A DNA stretch of 64,000 nt from an uncultured Latescibacterota bacterium (GCA_958295495.1 OY282352.1:2418001-2482000), one strand, 5' to 3'; counted from the stretch's first letter, positions 24,583 to 33,937 are shown. Notes: generated by a model from the letters alone, not told the origin. Numbers and translations: made by a program.

Positions 24583-26514
24583 CTAGCCGATGTTAATCAG
24601 CCGGTTGCCCGTCAGGCCGGTGAAGGAGTCGATGATGAGCCACAACCCGGCTGTGCCAAACGCGCCCAGCACCAGTCCCAAAAAGAACGGGCGCAGGCGC
24701 GTGTAGAGCCGGGGGCCGCCGTATTTGAGAATGAGTGCCTTGAGCAGCCAAGCCATAAAGACCGACGGCCAGATTAGCTGCACGGGATGCGGCAGCCCGA
24801 TGGCCAAGCCGATGGGGTGAATGGGAAAGCCGACGAAGCGGTTTTTCACAAACGTCAATAGGCCCATCAAGAATGCGCCGAGGCCGGCAAAGGATAGGTG
24901 CCAAACGTGGGTGGGCTGCATGTTGTTGATGTTGTTGGTAATCCAGTTGCCGGTATAGGTCGTCATATAGCCGAATTGCCAACTGCTCAGGTTGATGCCG
25001 CCGTAGGTGTACGCGAGGTGGATGACCGCCGCGATTGAGCCGGCCATAGTGACGACAATGGCCGCGGCAATGGCCCAGAACACGCGCCGATACTCTAGGC
25101 GCGTCACTTCCGCCAGCTTGAGACCCGTAGCGGCCGAGGCCATGACAAAGGTGCGGATGTCGGCAGACCACGGGAAGTTGAGTGCCAGCGCCGTCAGGCC
25201 CGGGGCCCCCACCGACGACGACCCGAGCGTGTTGACGGTAAACACGGCCGGCGCCACCGGAGCGCGACAATAGGCCAGCCCGGCCTGCGAGATGATGCGA
25301 GCCAAGCCGACGAAGATGACGAGGGCCGAAAGCTGAAAGACAAAGGCGGTCGGCAGGTTCATGTTGGTGGCGTAGAGCGCGAACAGGCCGAGGAAAAAGC
25401 TGACGATAAATCCAAAAACCGCGACCCGGTACGAGAGCAATTCCCCGCTGTCGTCGATGGCGTCGTCGCCGCGCAGGGCCTTGCGCCAGACTTGTTGCAA
25501 GTGTTGACGCCCGCTCCACAAGCTGGACAGCACGAGAAAGAACAACGCACCGAGGGCGATGTGGGCGAGGCTGGGCGGGGAGGGTGAGGAATAGGGCTGC
25601 TCTGGGCCGATGTTCCACCCGGTCATGCGGCACAAGCCGATGGCCACCATGTTGAGGAAGGCGAAGAACCACACGCCCATGGAGATGTCGAGGTTGAGCA
25701 AGTAGGACAGGCCGACGACCTCGAAGTGCGGGCGAAAGTTGACCCATATAGATCGGCGCAAAAAGGGCACCCAGAGGTTGAGGTCGATTTGTGGGACGAA
25801 GTTGAAATAGCGGTGCAGGGCGTTGACCGAGCCGATGAGCGCGGGAATGGCAAAGCCGACCCAAGTCAGGTAATTGCGGTAAAAAGGCGCGACGACTTGG
25901 TCTTTGGCGCGGGCACTCATTTCTATGGGCAAGGTGGCCAGCGGGAAGTTGAGCCGCTCGCGCTCGACCCACTGCTTGCGCAGCACCACGAGCACGCACA
26001 GCGTGGTGAAGTACATGTTGACGACAAACAAACTCCACGCCATAAGCGGTGTCGCCCAAGCCCCCCAAGGGATGCGTTCGCCTTGGGCGTTGCCTTCAAA
26101 CAGCTTTTGGATGGCTGCGCCGTCTTCCGGCACGAGGAACCGCGCTATATAGGGCTGGATGGTGTTGGCCCAGTCGTTTTCCGGGGTAGCGTAATAGAAG
26201 AATCCGCCGAGGAGCGGGATCAGGTTCATGGTCAGGCCCCAAGAGGGAATGGCGGCCCCCACGACCATCATTATGTACACGGTGGCCAGCTCGCCGGTGT
26301 GCAGGCTGGTGCCGGTGAGCAATCGGGCGAGCGGGTTGATGAGCAAGGTGATGAGAAAAAACAGGAAGAGGGCCGCGCCGGTCGAGTAGTCGGCGGCCAT
26401 GGGCGAACTGCGCATCACCAAGACGCCAAAAGGTTCGCCCGCGGCGATGGCGAGGCAGCCGATGGCCCCGATGGCGATGGCGCGGAGGGAGACGCGGCGC
26501 GGGGGTGCTGACAA
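24583..26514 (-). CDS. Large polytopic membrane protein (DUF6785/DUF6784 type)
   Basis: 643 aa with a TTG start and at least twelve hydrophobic segments (for example near residues 12-30, 42-60, 74-92, 165-185, 225-245 and several toward the C-terminus). Conserved-looking stretches include 'GEPFGVLVMRSSPM' and 'SLHTGELATVYIMMVVGAAIPSWGL'. It resembles the DUF6785 integral membrane family, distantly like oligopeptide transporters, common in Planctomycetes- and Latescibacterota-type genomes. Transport is inferred only. It converges with the MDR gene with no gap. Confidence 0.75.
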   Translation of the reverse strand: MSAPPRRVSLRAIAIGAIGCLAIAAGEPFGVLVMRSSPMAADYSTGAALFLFFLITLLINPLARLLTGTSLHTGELATVYIMMVVGAAIPSWGLTMNLIPLLGGFFYYATPENDWANTIQPYIARFLVPEDGAAIQKLFEGNAQGERIPWGAWATPLMAWSLFVVNMYFTTLCVLVVLRKQWVERERLNFPLATLPIEMSARAKDQVVAPFYRNYLTWVGFAIPALIGSVNALHRYFNFVPQIDLNLWVPFLRRSIWVNFRPHFEVVGLSYLLNLDISMGVWFFAFLNMVAIGLCRMTGWNIGPEQPYSSPSPPSLAHIALGALFFLVLSSLWSGRQHLQQVWRKALRGDDAIDDSGELLSYRVAVFGFIVSFFLGLFALYATNMNLPTAFVFQLSALVIFVGLARIISQAGLAYCRAPVAPAVFTVNTLGSSSVGAPGLTALALNFPWSADIRTFVMASAATGLKLAEVTRLEYRRVFWAIAAAIVVTMAGSIAAVIHLAYTYGGINLSSWQFGYMTTYTGNWITNNINNMQPTHVWHLSFAGLGAFLMGLLTFVKNRFVGFPIHPIGLAIGLPHPVQLIWPSVFMAWLLKALILKYGGPRLYTRLRPFFLGLVLGAFGTAGLWLIIDSFTGLTGNRLINIG

Positions 26515-26573
26515 GACTTAGAACTCTATGTTGACGAGGGGACTATGCCCCGAAGCGGAATTTATCGGCAAGG

Positions 26574-27014
26574 TCACTCGTTAGGTGGGTCCGCAAGGCG
26601 GGCTTGGACGATATTGATCAATTCGCGCGGTTCGTAAACCGCCAATAGTGCCGTTCTGAAATCGCTTTCGTTGCGCGTCACTAAGGCATCGGCGTCGGCT
26701 TGGCGTGCCGCCTCGTGGAGAATAGCATCTTCGAAGTCGCGGAAGCCTTCCGCCTCCAGTGCTGCTTCTAGCACCGCCCGGTTGACGGGGGCTACTTCAA
26801 AGAGACGAAGTAATTTGCGAATTTCCCGCCGTGCTTTTGGCGCACCGACGGCTTTTGTGGCCAAGTAGTGTATTGTGGTTAAAGTGGTAGCACCGAGACA
26901 GCCAGCGAGGACATTGCGCTCTATCAAAGAGAAAATCTGCGCTGCGTTCATTGCGTATGGCGTCCGGTCTAGCAGCAAGTCGAGTACGACATTGGTATCG
27001 ACCATCACTTTCAC
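26574..27014 (-). CDS. PIN-domain toxin (VapC-like)
   Basis: 146 aa, GTG start overlapping the antitoxin stop by 4 bases (GTGA). Acidic residues of the PIN nuclease are in 'VMVDTNVVLDLL' (Asp), 'GFRDFEDAILHEAA' (Glu/Asp) and 'ADALVTRNESDF' (Asp). The ssRNA/tRNA endonuclease role is known for the family. An alternative ATG lies three codons in. It pairs with the small protein upstream. Confidence 0.88.
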   Translation of the reverse strand: MKVMVDTNVVLDLLLDRTPYAMNAAQIFSLIERNVLAGCLGATTLTTIHYLATKAVGAPKARREIRKLLRLFEVAPVNRAVLEAALEAEGFRDFEDAILHEAARQADADALVTRNESDFRTALLAVYEPRELINIVQARLADPPNE

Positions 27015-27247
27015 AGGTATTTTTCCTCGAGATGTTCGCGGTATGTATCCTCATCAACCGCAGTGCCCCCTAAGGTGCCGTATAAAGAACGAGTGAGCGG
27101 TGATAGGGTCTCTGGTCTATCGTCCCGGTCCAGCAGCGCGAAATAGTCAGCCACCATCTGCGATACGGACTTGCCCCGCTTTTTAGCATGAGCCTTAGCG
27201 CGTTCGATCAATTGCTCCTCTAGGCGTAGAGTGAGCTTGGTTTGCAT
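27011..27247 (-). CDS. Antitoxin of the PIN pair (DUF6364-like)
   Basis: 78 aa; the ATG at 27247 has GGAGG 6 bases upstream. 'KLTLRLEEQLIERAKAHAKKRGKSVSQMVADYF' is a ribbon-helix-helix DNA-binding domain, and the acidic tail 'VDEDTYREHLEEKYL' would bind the toxin. It is probably autoregulated through the palindrome just upstream. Confidence 0.85.
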   Translation of the reverse strand: MQTKLTLRLEEQLIERAKAHAKKRGKSVSQMVADYFALLDRDDRPETLSPLTRSLYGTLGGTAVDEDTYREHLEEKYL

Positions 27248-27262
27248 CAGTCGCCTCCATAG

Positions 27263-27295
27263 ATGACGTATAATTTGGTTATTACCATACGTCAT
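27263..27295. promoter_or_regulatory. Palindromic operator candidate for the PIN toxin-antitoxin operon
   Basis: ATGACGTAT (27263-27271) and ATACGTCAT (27287-27295) form a perfect 9-base inverted repeat with a 15-base AT-rich spacer, 15 bases upstream of the antitoxin start. Ribbon-helix-helix antitoxins typically bind such sites and repress their own promoter. Confidence 0.6.
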
Positions 27296-27327
27296 CACAA
27301 CGCGATTGTCAATGTGATCTATGCGTC

Positions 27328-29073
27328 TCAGTCGCGCAGCACCGCTATCGTGCGCTTGGCCGCGGTGCCGTCGGCTTCGAGGAGCAGGTGATAGATGCCG
27401 CTGGCTACGAGATGGCCGGCGGCGTTGCGGCCGTCCCACTGCTCCTCGTAGCCTTCGCGGGCGGCGCGGGCACCTAAGTCCATTCGCCGAACCAAGTCGC
27501 CGTTAGCTGAAAAGATCGACAGGCGGGTTTGGATGCTGGGGAAGGCAAGGTCGAAGGCCAGCCGGGTATGCGGGTGTTGGCCGGGGCGGAAGGGGTTGGG
27601 GTAGTTGGGCTTGAGCAGGGTGGCGAGGGCGGCTGGTGCGTCGGGGTCGGTCAGGTTGGGGTCGAATTGCGCGGTGAATAGGTGCTGGTAGGCCAAGCCG
27701 GTGCGCTCGGCAGCCGTGGCGACGAGGACGATCTCGTCGAACTGGTCCCAGCCGCTGATGCGGATCGTCGGCTCGGAAACGAGCTGCACGGAGACGCTGT
27801 CCGGGCCGATTAAGAGCAAGTGGCGACGCCACGTCCCGCGGCTTGCGTCAATGAACAAATTGACTCCGCCCGAGCGCAGTTGCGGCTGAAGGCGCAGATA
27901 GACGCTGCCGGTGGCGTTTATCAGGCTGGTGTCGCGGACGACCGCTTCGGCGGCGATGGCGATGTCGCGGGTGGGGACGGTCGGGTATTTGTCCCCTTCG
28001 GCATAGTAGGAGCCGCGGTGGCGGTTGTCGGTGAAATAGTTCCACACGGCAAATTCGCCCATGGCGACGCCTAGCCCTCCCGGCTCGACTTGGCGGATGA
28101 TGCGGTCGAAATGGTCGAGATGGACGCTTTTGCGCTGACCCACTTCTTCCCAGAGCAGGCGGTTGAGCTCGCGGCTGTAGCGCTCATCGAGAAAGTGAGA
28201 AAAGATCGCACTGCCGTAGGTGTGGAGGCTTTGATAAACGCCGGAGTTGACGGCGCGTTGGGGTTCGCCGAGGAAGTGGATTAAGTACTGGAGATAATCG
28301 TCGATGTGCGGATAGGCCACTTCCTCCATCCACGTCGAGGTTGATTCCTGCCACCAACTGCCGTCGAATTTCGCGTAGTAGCCAAACTGAATGGCGTGGT
28401 GGAACTCGTGGGCGATGGTCACCCGCAGGGCGTCCAGTCCGCGAGTCTGCTTGTAGTTGAGGTCGGTGAAATTGTTGTCGATTTCGAGATAGCTAGAGGT
28501 AGTGGTCGCGCCGCCCGTCATAGGATAGGCGAACCCATAATAGCTACCGTTTATCTCGACGACGTACGCGTCGTATTCGTCGCCACCGCCCAAGCCGTTG
28601 TCCGAAGGCGGCGGATTGTAGCCGAGTTGCTCAATTTCGAGCACCCAAGTGCTGTCGAGGACGGCCATGGTGAGATCGATGTAGTCCGGGATGCCGTTGG
28701 CGTCGCTGTCCGTACGCGAAACCGCGTGGTGCCCCTCGGTATCGTAGTGGACGCGAAAGCGCCCCGATGGCGAGAGGAGATTGTGCTGGGCAGTCCGGCG
28801 CGTCATCAGCTTGCCCAAGCGGGCGCGGTACTCGGTGCTCAGCTGGGGGGCCGCGCTCATGGCTTGGACTAGGTGCGGGGTCCCGCAAACCGCCGGCCCG
28901 CCAGACTCTCGGTACATGGCCGGCAGTTGGTCGGGAGCGCGGACGCTGAGGACTTGGTAGATCAGGGCTGTCTCCAAGTCGAGTTCGCCGGCGGCGTATG
29001 CCGCTTCGATCCGAGTTTTGGCTTGAATGGGTAGGGCGAATAGGAGGAGGATGGCGAGGATTTTAGTGGGCAT
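27328..29073 (-). CDS. Secreted metalloprotease-like protein (MXAN_6640-like) with sorting domain
   Basis: 581 aa from the ATG at 29073, which starts a short signal peptide ('KILAILLLFALPIQAK'). 'RFRVHYDTEGHHAV..TDSDANGIPDYID' is a Ca-loop-like N-terminal part, and 'VTIAHEFHHAIQFGYY' is the zincin HExxH with downstream Glu in 'WMEEVAYP'. The C-terminus has 'PNYPNPFRPGQ', 'WDGRNAAGHLVASGIYHLLL', a FlgD-like sorting domain. Extracellular proteolysis is inferred. The ribosome site is weak, so a longer start cannot be excluded. Confidence 0.82.
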   Translation of the reverse strand: MPTKILAILLLFALPIQAKTRIEAAYAAGELDLETALIYQVLSVRAPDQLPAMYRESGGPAVCGTPHLVQAMSAAPQLSTEYRARLGKLMTRRTAQHNLLSPSGRFRVHYDTEGHHAVSRTDSDANGIPDYIDLTMAVLDSTWVLEIEQLGYNPPPSDNGLGGGDEYDAYVVEINGSYYGFAYPMTGGATTTSSYLEIDNNFTDLNYKQTRGLDALRVTIAHEFHHAIQFGYYAKFDGSWWQESTSTWMEEVAYPHIDDYLQYLIHFLGEPQRAVNSGVYQSLHTYGSAIFSHFLDERYSRELNRLLWEEVGQRKSVHLDHFDRIIRQVEPGGLGVAMGEFAVWNYFTDNRHRGSYYAEGDKYPTVPTRDIAIAAEAVVRDTSLINATGSVYLRLQPQLRSGGVNLFIDASRGTWRRHLLLIGPDSVSVQLVSEPTIRISGWDQFDEIVLVATAAERTGLAYQHLFTAQFDPNLTDPDAPAALATLLKPNYPNPFRPGQHPHTRLAFDLAFPSIQTRLSIFSANGDLVRRMDLGARAAREGYEEQWDGRNAAGHLVASGIYHLLLEADGTAAKRTIAVLRD

Positions 29074-29240
29074 AAATAGCTCAAGGCTGCGGTGAATGGT
29101 GGCCTGAGAAAATAATGGCACAATGGGCCGAGGCCAAATTTCTTCGCCGAGCACAGAAAAGATGTGGCCTAGCCGAGAAAATGAAAACGTCTTGTGCAGC
29201 ACACTACGGCAGCAAGGCTCGGCCATTGCTCGGCTGTGGG

Positions 29241-29924
29241 TCACCTAAATGGGGATTTAGTCGCTTTTATGACTGTGACCGGTACAACGCGCCATAAGCA
29301 GGCCGCGTCAAAACCGGCGTCCGTTAGCGCGGCGAGTTCGTCTTTGAGGGGAAAGTAGGTGTCTTCGTCGGACCATTCCTCGAAATGGCTCCAAGCGCGT
29401 TCCTCGGCGATGCCGCACGAGACGAGGTGAGCTGCCCAAGTCTCGTATTCGGCTTGGCGAGCGGACGGGTCGGTGGGCATGGTCGCATCCGCGTTGACGA
29501 ATACGCCGCCCGGGCGCAACGCGACGTGAATCGCGCCGAAGATCGTCCGTTTTTCGGTCATTGTGGGAACGTGGTGCAGCGCGAGGGAGGCAACCACCGC
29601 GTCGCAGGCAGGTAGCGGATCTTGGAATGCTCGCACGGTGTACTGCACTCGTGCAGCAAAGGGCGCGAGCCGCTCGCGGGCCTGCTCGAGCATCTCGGCG
29701 TCGGCGTCAATCAGCTCGACTCTAGCTTCCTTGCATCGCTGCAATACAGCTTGTGCCAACGCGCCCGTGCCAGCACCGAGGTCAATTACTTTTTTCGGCT
29801 TGGTTTCGGCAACGGCGTCTGCGGCTCGCGCCAGCATTTCCTCGTAGGCGGGAACAAAAGCGCGGATGGTTTTATCGTACGCCTCGATTTCAACGCGCAG
29901 ATGGCGTCGGACGGAATGGCTCAT
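29241..29924 (-). CDS. SAM-dependent methyltransferase (class I)
   Basis: 227 aa. Motif I 'KKVIDLGAGTGALAQAVL', acidic motif II 'ARVELIDADAEML', 'CDAVVASLALHHVP' and 'GGVFVNADATMP' follow the UbiE/Methyltransf_25 plan. The substrate is unknown. It is convergent to nothing and stands alone between the protease gene and the sulfatase region. Confidence 0.85.
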   Translation of the reverse strand: MSHSVRRHLRVEIEAYDKTIRAFVPAYEEMLARAADAVAETKPKKVIDLGAGTGALAQAVLQRCKEARVELIDADAEMLEQARERLAPFAARVQYTVRAFQDPLPACDAVVASLALHHVPTMTEKRTIFGAIHVALRPGGVFVNADATMPTDPSARQAEYETWAAHLVSCGIAEERAWSHFEEWSDEDTYFPLKDELAALTDAGFDAACLWRVVPVTVIKATKSPFR

Positions 29925-29987
29925 CGGCTTTCCCGTGGAGCTTTTTAGTGGCTTCCCAAGGTGGGGATCGTGTACTGGTCGGTCGGC

Positions 29988-30002
29988 GATGGGCTTTCCA
30001 TC
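29988..30002. repeat. Small hairpin repeat GATGG-n-CCATC, copy a
   Basis: GATGGGCTTTCCATC is one of three 15-base near-identical hairpins around the sulfatase gene (others at 30132 and 31534), embedded in a longer GGTCGGCGATGG context shared with copy c. Confidence 0.5.
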
Positions 30003-30131
30003 CGCTGGAATCGCTTGGGGTGCGTGGTCCGCTGAATCGGCGTTGCACCGAATGACGACCTAGGGCCCGTTTTCTTTGCCGGCTCGACTTGAACATATAG
30101 AACGACGCCGAGGGCGGTTTGTTACTTAGGC

Positions 30132-30146
30132 GATGGACGTTCCATC
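30132..30146. repeat. Small hairpin repeat GATGGA-n3-TCCATC, copy b
   Basis: GATGGACGTTCCATC is a perfect 6-base inverted repeat with a 3-base loop, 57 bases before the sulfatase start. The wider intergenic stretch 29925-30202 otherwise holds nothing I can identify. Confidence 0.5.
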
Positions 30147-30202
30147 TGCTGATTCGTATTTTCGCCTTCCAACTAAAGAATATCTAGGAGCAAAGATCAA
30201 AT

Positions 30203-31498
30203 ATGCCGGAGCGTCGTCCCAATGTTCTCTTCATCATCACGGACCAGCAATACGCCGGGGCCATGTCCTGTGCCGGCAACCCCGACGTGTCCACCCCCAA
30301 TATGGACAGCCTCGCCGCAACGGGGGTACGATTCACCCGCGCCTATTGTACGCATCCTTTATGCGGCCCCCAACGCGCCAGCTTTATGACCGGTCTTTTC
30401 CCCCATCAAAATGGCGCGGCCAGCAACAACACACCAATCAAGCCCGAATACAAAGGCCGAACGCTCGGCAACTTCCTCGCCAACGCGGGGTATGATTGCG
30501 CCCTTTCAGGAAAATGGCATGTCCCCGGCACTACGCCCGAAGAAAGCGGCCTCGAAGTCATCTGCGGCAGTCGCGACGACGAGGTGCCCCTCCGCGCCAT
30601 CGAATTCATGCAGCGCGACCGCGACAATCCCTTCTTCCTCTTCGCGTCATTCCTCAATCCCCACGACATTTGCCAAATCGCCCGCAATCAGCCACTGCCG
30701 CAAGGCCCAGTGCCGGAACCGCCCACCATAGAAGAATGCCCGAATCTGCCCGCAAACTTCGCCATCCCGCCCTATTCCCCCGATATTCTACAAATGCTGC
30801 GGCAGGCTAACCGCCGCGTCTATTCCACCGTCGAATACACCGCAGACGATTGGCGACGGCTCCGATTTTACTACTATCGCCTGTGCGAAAAAGTCGATGC
30901 TGAAATCGGTGTGCTGCTCAATGGCCTGCGCGACCTCGGCCTCGAAGAAGAGACTTATATCATCTTCACTTCAGATCACGGCGATGGGCACGGTGCGCAC
31001 AACTGGAATCAAAAAACCAGCCTCTATGAGGAGGTCATCAACATTCCTTTTATCATCAGTTACAAAGGGATCACGCGAGCCGGTGGCGTTGACAACACCC
31101 ACCTCGTTTCCCTCGGCCTCGATCTGCTGCCCACGCTATGCGACGTCGGCGGTGCGAGCGTCCCCGATGGTCTCGAAGGGCTGAGCCTGCGACCGCTTGC
31201 CGAGGGCAACGCCCCCGACAAGTGGCGCACAGAGCTCGTCGTTGAAACCATCATGGACATTGGCCCAGGCCCAGGCGGTGGCGGTGCTTCGCGCGCCGTG
31301 CTCACCGACTGCTACAAATACAGCGCCTATCCCATGGGCCGCTACCGCGAACAGCTCGTCGATCTCCAGACAGACCCGGGCGAAATGGTCAACCTCGCCG
31401 TCAACGCGCGGTTCGAGGATGAACTCAACGACCATCGCCGTCGCCTGCGAGCATGGTGCGAAAAAACAGAGGACGAGTTTTTGAAATTTTGTCTGTGA
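30203..31498 (+). CDS. Sulfatase family hydrolase
   Basis: 431 aa; AGGAG precedes the ATG. 'RPNVLFIITDQQ' gives the metal-binding Asp, 'HPLCGPQRASFMTG' the formylglycine motif C-x-P-x-R at Cys54, 'GKWHVPG' the active-site Lys/His, and 'IFTSDHGDGHGAHN' the second metal site. It needs formylglycine conversion by an FGE encoded elsewhere. No signal peptide is visible, so it may be cytoplasmic or exported by a non-classical route. It is a sulfate-ester hydrolase; the substrate is unknown. Confidence 0.92.
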   Translation: MPERRPNVLFIITDQQYAGAMSCAGNPDVSTPNMDSLAATGVRFTRAYCTHPLCGPQRASFMTGLFPHQNGAASNNTPIKPEYKGRTLGNFLANAGYDCALSGKWHVPGTTPEESGLEVICGSRDDEVPLRAIEFMQRDRDNPFFLFASFLNPHDICQIARNQPLPQGPVPEPPTIEECPNLPANFAIPPYSPDILQMLRQANRRVYSTVEYTADDWRRLRFYYYRLCEKVDAEIGVLLNGLRDLGLEEETYIIFTSDHGDGHGAHNWNQKTSLYEEVINIPFIISYKGITRAGGVDNTHLVSLGLDLLPTLCDVGGASVPDGLEGLSLRPLAEGNAPDKWRTELVVETIMDIGPGPGGGGASRAVLTDCYKYSAYPMGRYREQLVDLQTDPGEMVNLAVNARFEDELNDHRRRLRAWCEKTEDEFLKFCL

Positions 31499-31533
31499 GC
31501 GCGGTCGTCCCATTGCTCATAGAGATGGTCGGC

Positions 31534-31548
31534 GATGGATTTTCCATC
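31534..31548. repeat. Small hairpin repeat GATGGA-n3-TCCATC, copy c
   Basis: GATGGATTTTCCATC lies 36 bases after the sulfatase stop and shares the GGTCGGCGATGG lead-in with copy a, so the sulfatase is bracketed by members of the same small family. Confidence 0.5.
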
Positions 31549-31705
31549 TGCTAAATAGACGTTGTGTATAGTCTATGGAGCGGATGACCTGTTCTCTTTG
31601 AAGGATCCGCTTGAAACCCCACGTCTGAATTGCTTCCGCTAGGCGATTTTTTAACATTATGATCTGCCTCGCCTGATTGAAGAGGAATTTGACTAGGAGA
31701 CTGCC

Positions 31706-32677
31706 GTGGAATTGACCAGGAGACCCCGACGACTCAGGCGCTCAGAAGCGGTGCGCAGCTTGGTGCGCGAGACCCACTTGCGCGTCGATGACTTGATCTG
31801 TCCGCTGTTTGTCACCGAAGGCGAAAAAACGCGCGCGCCCATCGACGACATGCCCGGCCAATATCGCTTCTCGGTTGACGCGCTAGTCGATGAGTGCCGC
31901 GAGCTGTGGGAGTTGGGCATCCCCGCGGTCAATCTCTTCGGCTACTCGACCCAAAAGGACGATCAGGCCACCCAGTCCTACGACCCGCAGGGCTTGATCC
32001 AACGAGCGATCCGCAGCCTCAAGGCCGCGGTGCCCGAGCTCTGCGTGCAGACCGATGTGGCCCTCGACCCCTATACCCACCACGGCCACGACGGCTTGGT
32101 CGTCGATGGCGAGGTCGTCAACGATGAGACCATAGAGGTGCTGTGCAAGATGGCGCTTTCGCATGCCGAAGCGGGCGTCGATTGGGTCGCGCCCTCAGAC
32201 ATGATGGATGGCCGGGTCGGCGGCATTCGCCGGGCACTCGACGCGGCTGGTTATAAAAACGTCGGCATCTTGGCGTATTCGGCTAAATATGCTTCGTGCT
32301 TTTACGGTCCGTTCCGCGACGCGCTCCAGTCGGCACCCAAGAAGGGTGACAAGAAGAGCTATCAGATGGATCCGGCCAATGGCCGCGAGGCACTCAAGGA
32401 GATTGCGCTCGATATTGAGGAAGGGGCCGATGTGGTGATGGTCAAGCCAGCGCTGGCCTATCTCGACATAATTGCCGCCGCCCGCCAAGCCTTTGACGTG
32501 CCGATTGCCGCGTACAATGTCTCCGGCGAGTTCGGGATGATTGTGGCGGCTGCGGAGCGGGGGTGGGTCGAGCGCGAGCAGGCCATTGTGGAGGTGTTGA
32601 CCGGGATTAAGCGGGCCGGCGCGGATATGATCTTGACTTATTTCGCCAAAGAGGTCGCCGGGTACTTGCGCGAATAA
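31706..32677 (+). CDS. hemB: Delta-aminolevulinic acid dehydratase (porphobilinogen synthase)
   Basis: 323 aa, GTG start with AGGAG upstream. Schiff-base lysines are in 'AYSAKYASCFYGPFRDA' and 'VMVKPALAYLD'. The metal switch region reads 'VALDPYTHHGHDG', so the three zinc cysteines of the Zn-type enzyme are replaced, which fits the Mg/K-dependent class. It condenses two ALA molecules to porphobilinogen in haem synthesis. Confidence 0.96.
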   Translation: MELTRRPRRLRRSEAVRSLVRETHLRVDDLICPLFVTEGEKTRAPIDDMPGQYRFSVDALVDECRELWELGIPAVNLFGYSTQKDDQATQSYDPQGLIQRAIRSLKAAVPELCVQTDVALDPYTHHGHDGLVVDGEVVNDETIEVLCKMALSHAEAGVDWVAPSDMMDGRVGGIRRALDAAGYKNVGILAYSAKYASCFYGPFRDALQSAPKKGDKKSYQMDPANGREALKEIALDIEEGADVVMVKPALAYLDIIAAARQAFDVPIAAYNVSGEFGMIVAAAERGWVEREQAIVEVLTGIKRAGADMILTYFAKEVAGYLRE

Positions 32678-32684
32678 TTCAACC

Positions 32685-33419
32685 ATGCAGCTCAAAGACA
32701 AAGTCGCCCTCATCACGGGCGGAGGTCGCGGCATTGGCCGCGCTATCGCCACGAGCTACGCTGCCGAGGGGGCGCAGGTCGCCATTGCGGCGCGCAGCAC
32801 GGCGCAGCTCGACGAAGTTGCCGCAGCTATTGCCGCGCAGGACGGCCAAGTCCTCGCTGTGCCGACCGATTTGCGGGTGAGCGCAGAGGTGGAACGCCTC
32901 GTGCAGAAAACAGTAGAGCGGTTCGGTCGGATAGATATTCTCGTCAACAACGCCGGCATCAATCCGCACGGGCTGTTTTTAGACGCGACGGATGAACAGT
33001 GGGAGCAGGCGTGGCAAATTAACGTCATGGGCGTCGTCCGCTGTTGCCGCGCGGTATTGCCCATTATGCAGCGACAGGGCAGCGGGAACATCATCAACGT
33101 CGGCTCCGGCATGGGCCAAGTCGGCCACGCGGATCTCAGCGTCTATTGCGCGTCCAAAGCGGCCTTGCACGGGTTGACCCAAGCCATTGCAGAAGAAGTG
33201 TGGAGCGAGGGCATCATCGCCAACGTTCTCATCCCCGGCCCGGTCGAGACGGAGCTATCAAAACCAGCTTGGCAAGCGGCTAGCAGCTTTCGCGCCGCAA
33301 GCGACCCGTGGAAGAAGCCAGAACAGGTCGTTGCCGCGGCACTTTTCCTCGCCGCACAACCCCCAGCCAGCGGCATGACCGGCCAGATCCTCAGCATCAT
33401 GCGCCGCACTAGTCCTTAA
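32685..33419 (+). CDS. Short-chain dehydrogenase/reductase
   Basis: 244 aa, 7 bases after hemB. 'LITGGGRGIGRAIA' is the cofactor glycine motif, 'DILVNNAGINPHG' the NNAG stretch, and 'SVYCASKAALHGL' contains the catalytic Tyr-x3-Lys after Ser in 'NVGSGMG'. It is a classical FabG-like SDR; its substrate is unknown. Confidence 0.93.
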   Translation: MQLKDKVALITGGGRGIGRAIATSYAAEGAQVAIAARSTAQLDEVAAAIAAQDGQVLAVPTDLRVSAEVERLVQKTVERFGRIDILVNNAGINPHGLFLDATDEQWEQAWQINVMGVVRCCRAVLPIMQRQGSGNIINVGSGMGQVGHADLSVYCASKAALHGLTQAIAEEVWSEGIIANVLIPGPVETELSKPAWQAASSFRAASDPWKKPEQVVAAALFLAAQPPASGMTGQILSIMRRTSP

Positions 33420-33430
33420 AGGCATCTAAC

Positions 33431-33937
33431 GTGAAATGGATGCCGATTGTCATCGGTGTGACAACCGCACTGTATGGCTGTGGAGCAAAAGTTAAAACTG
33501 AAACATATTCCAATGGACGGGTCAAAGTTCAATACCAGTACTACAAAAACGAAGCAAACGAGTTAATCAAACACGGGCCCTATACAGCATATTATATAAG
33601 CGGCAATCCGCAATCACAGGGCATGTACAAGGACGACGAGAAAGATGGAAAAATTGTCTATTATTTTGAAGAGGGGACCAGAAAATCGGAAGAGACCTAT
33701 AGAGTAGGTAGGCTCCACGGCCCCTTTACAGACTATTATGAGGATGGAACCAAACGTTCGGAAGGAACCTATAAAGCGGGACAGTTCCACGGAGCCTATA
33801 CCGAGTACTATGCAAACGGGCAAATAGAATTATCCATAGTCCTAACTACACGACACCAGCCTTTCGAGGCACGAGGGCATCTTGCCCTCGTGCCCGGACA
33901 GCCCATCAACGATAAGTTATTGGTGTCGTGTAGTTAG
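33431..33937 (+). CDS. Lipoprotein with MORN-type repeats, 3' end replaced by a MITE
   Basis: 168 codons, GTG start. A short signal peptide ends in a lipobox 'TALYGC'. Repeats of 'G.Y..YY..G....E.TY..G..HG.ff.YY..G' (from residue ~45) are the toxin_YwqK/MORN_2 pattern. At residue ~136 the frame enters a 98-bp inverted-repeat element, which supplies the last 33 codons and the stop TAG. The natural C-terminus is therefore lost or altered. The gene is AT-richer than its neighbours. Confidence 0.75.
   Translation: MKWMPIVIGVTTALYGCGAKVKTETYSNGRVKVQYQYYKNEANELIKHGPYTAYYISGNPQSQGMYKDDEKDGKIVYYFEEGTRKSEETYRVGRLHGPFTDYYEDGTKRSEGTYKAGQFHGAYTEYYANGQIELSIVLTTRHQPFEARGHLALVPGQPINDKLLVSCS

Noticed and set aside
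24593..26068. 491-codon minus-strand frame overlapping the large membrane protein
   Set aside because: It is Arg/His/Pro-rich out-of-frame translation of the membrane protein gene, without hydrophobic pattern or motifs.
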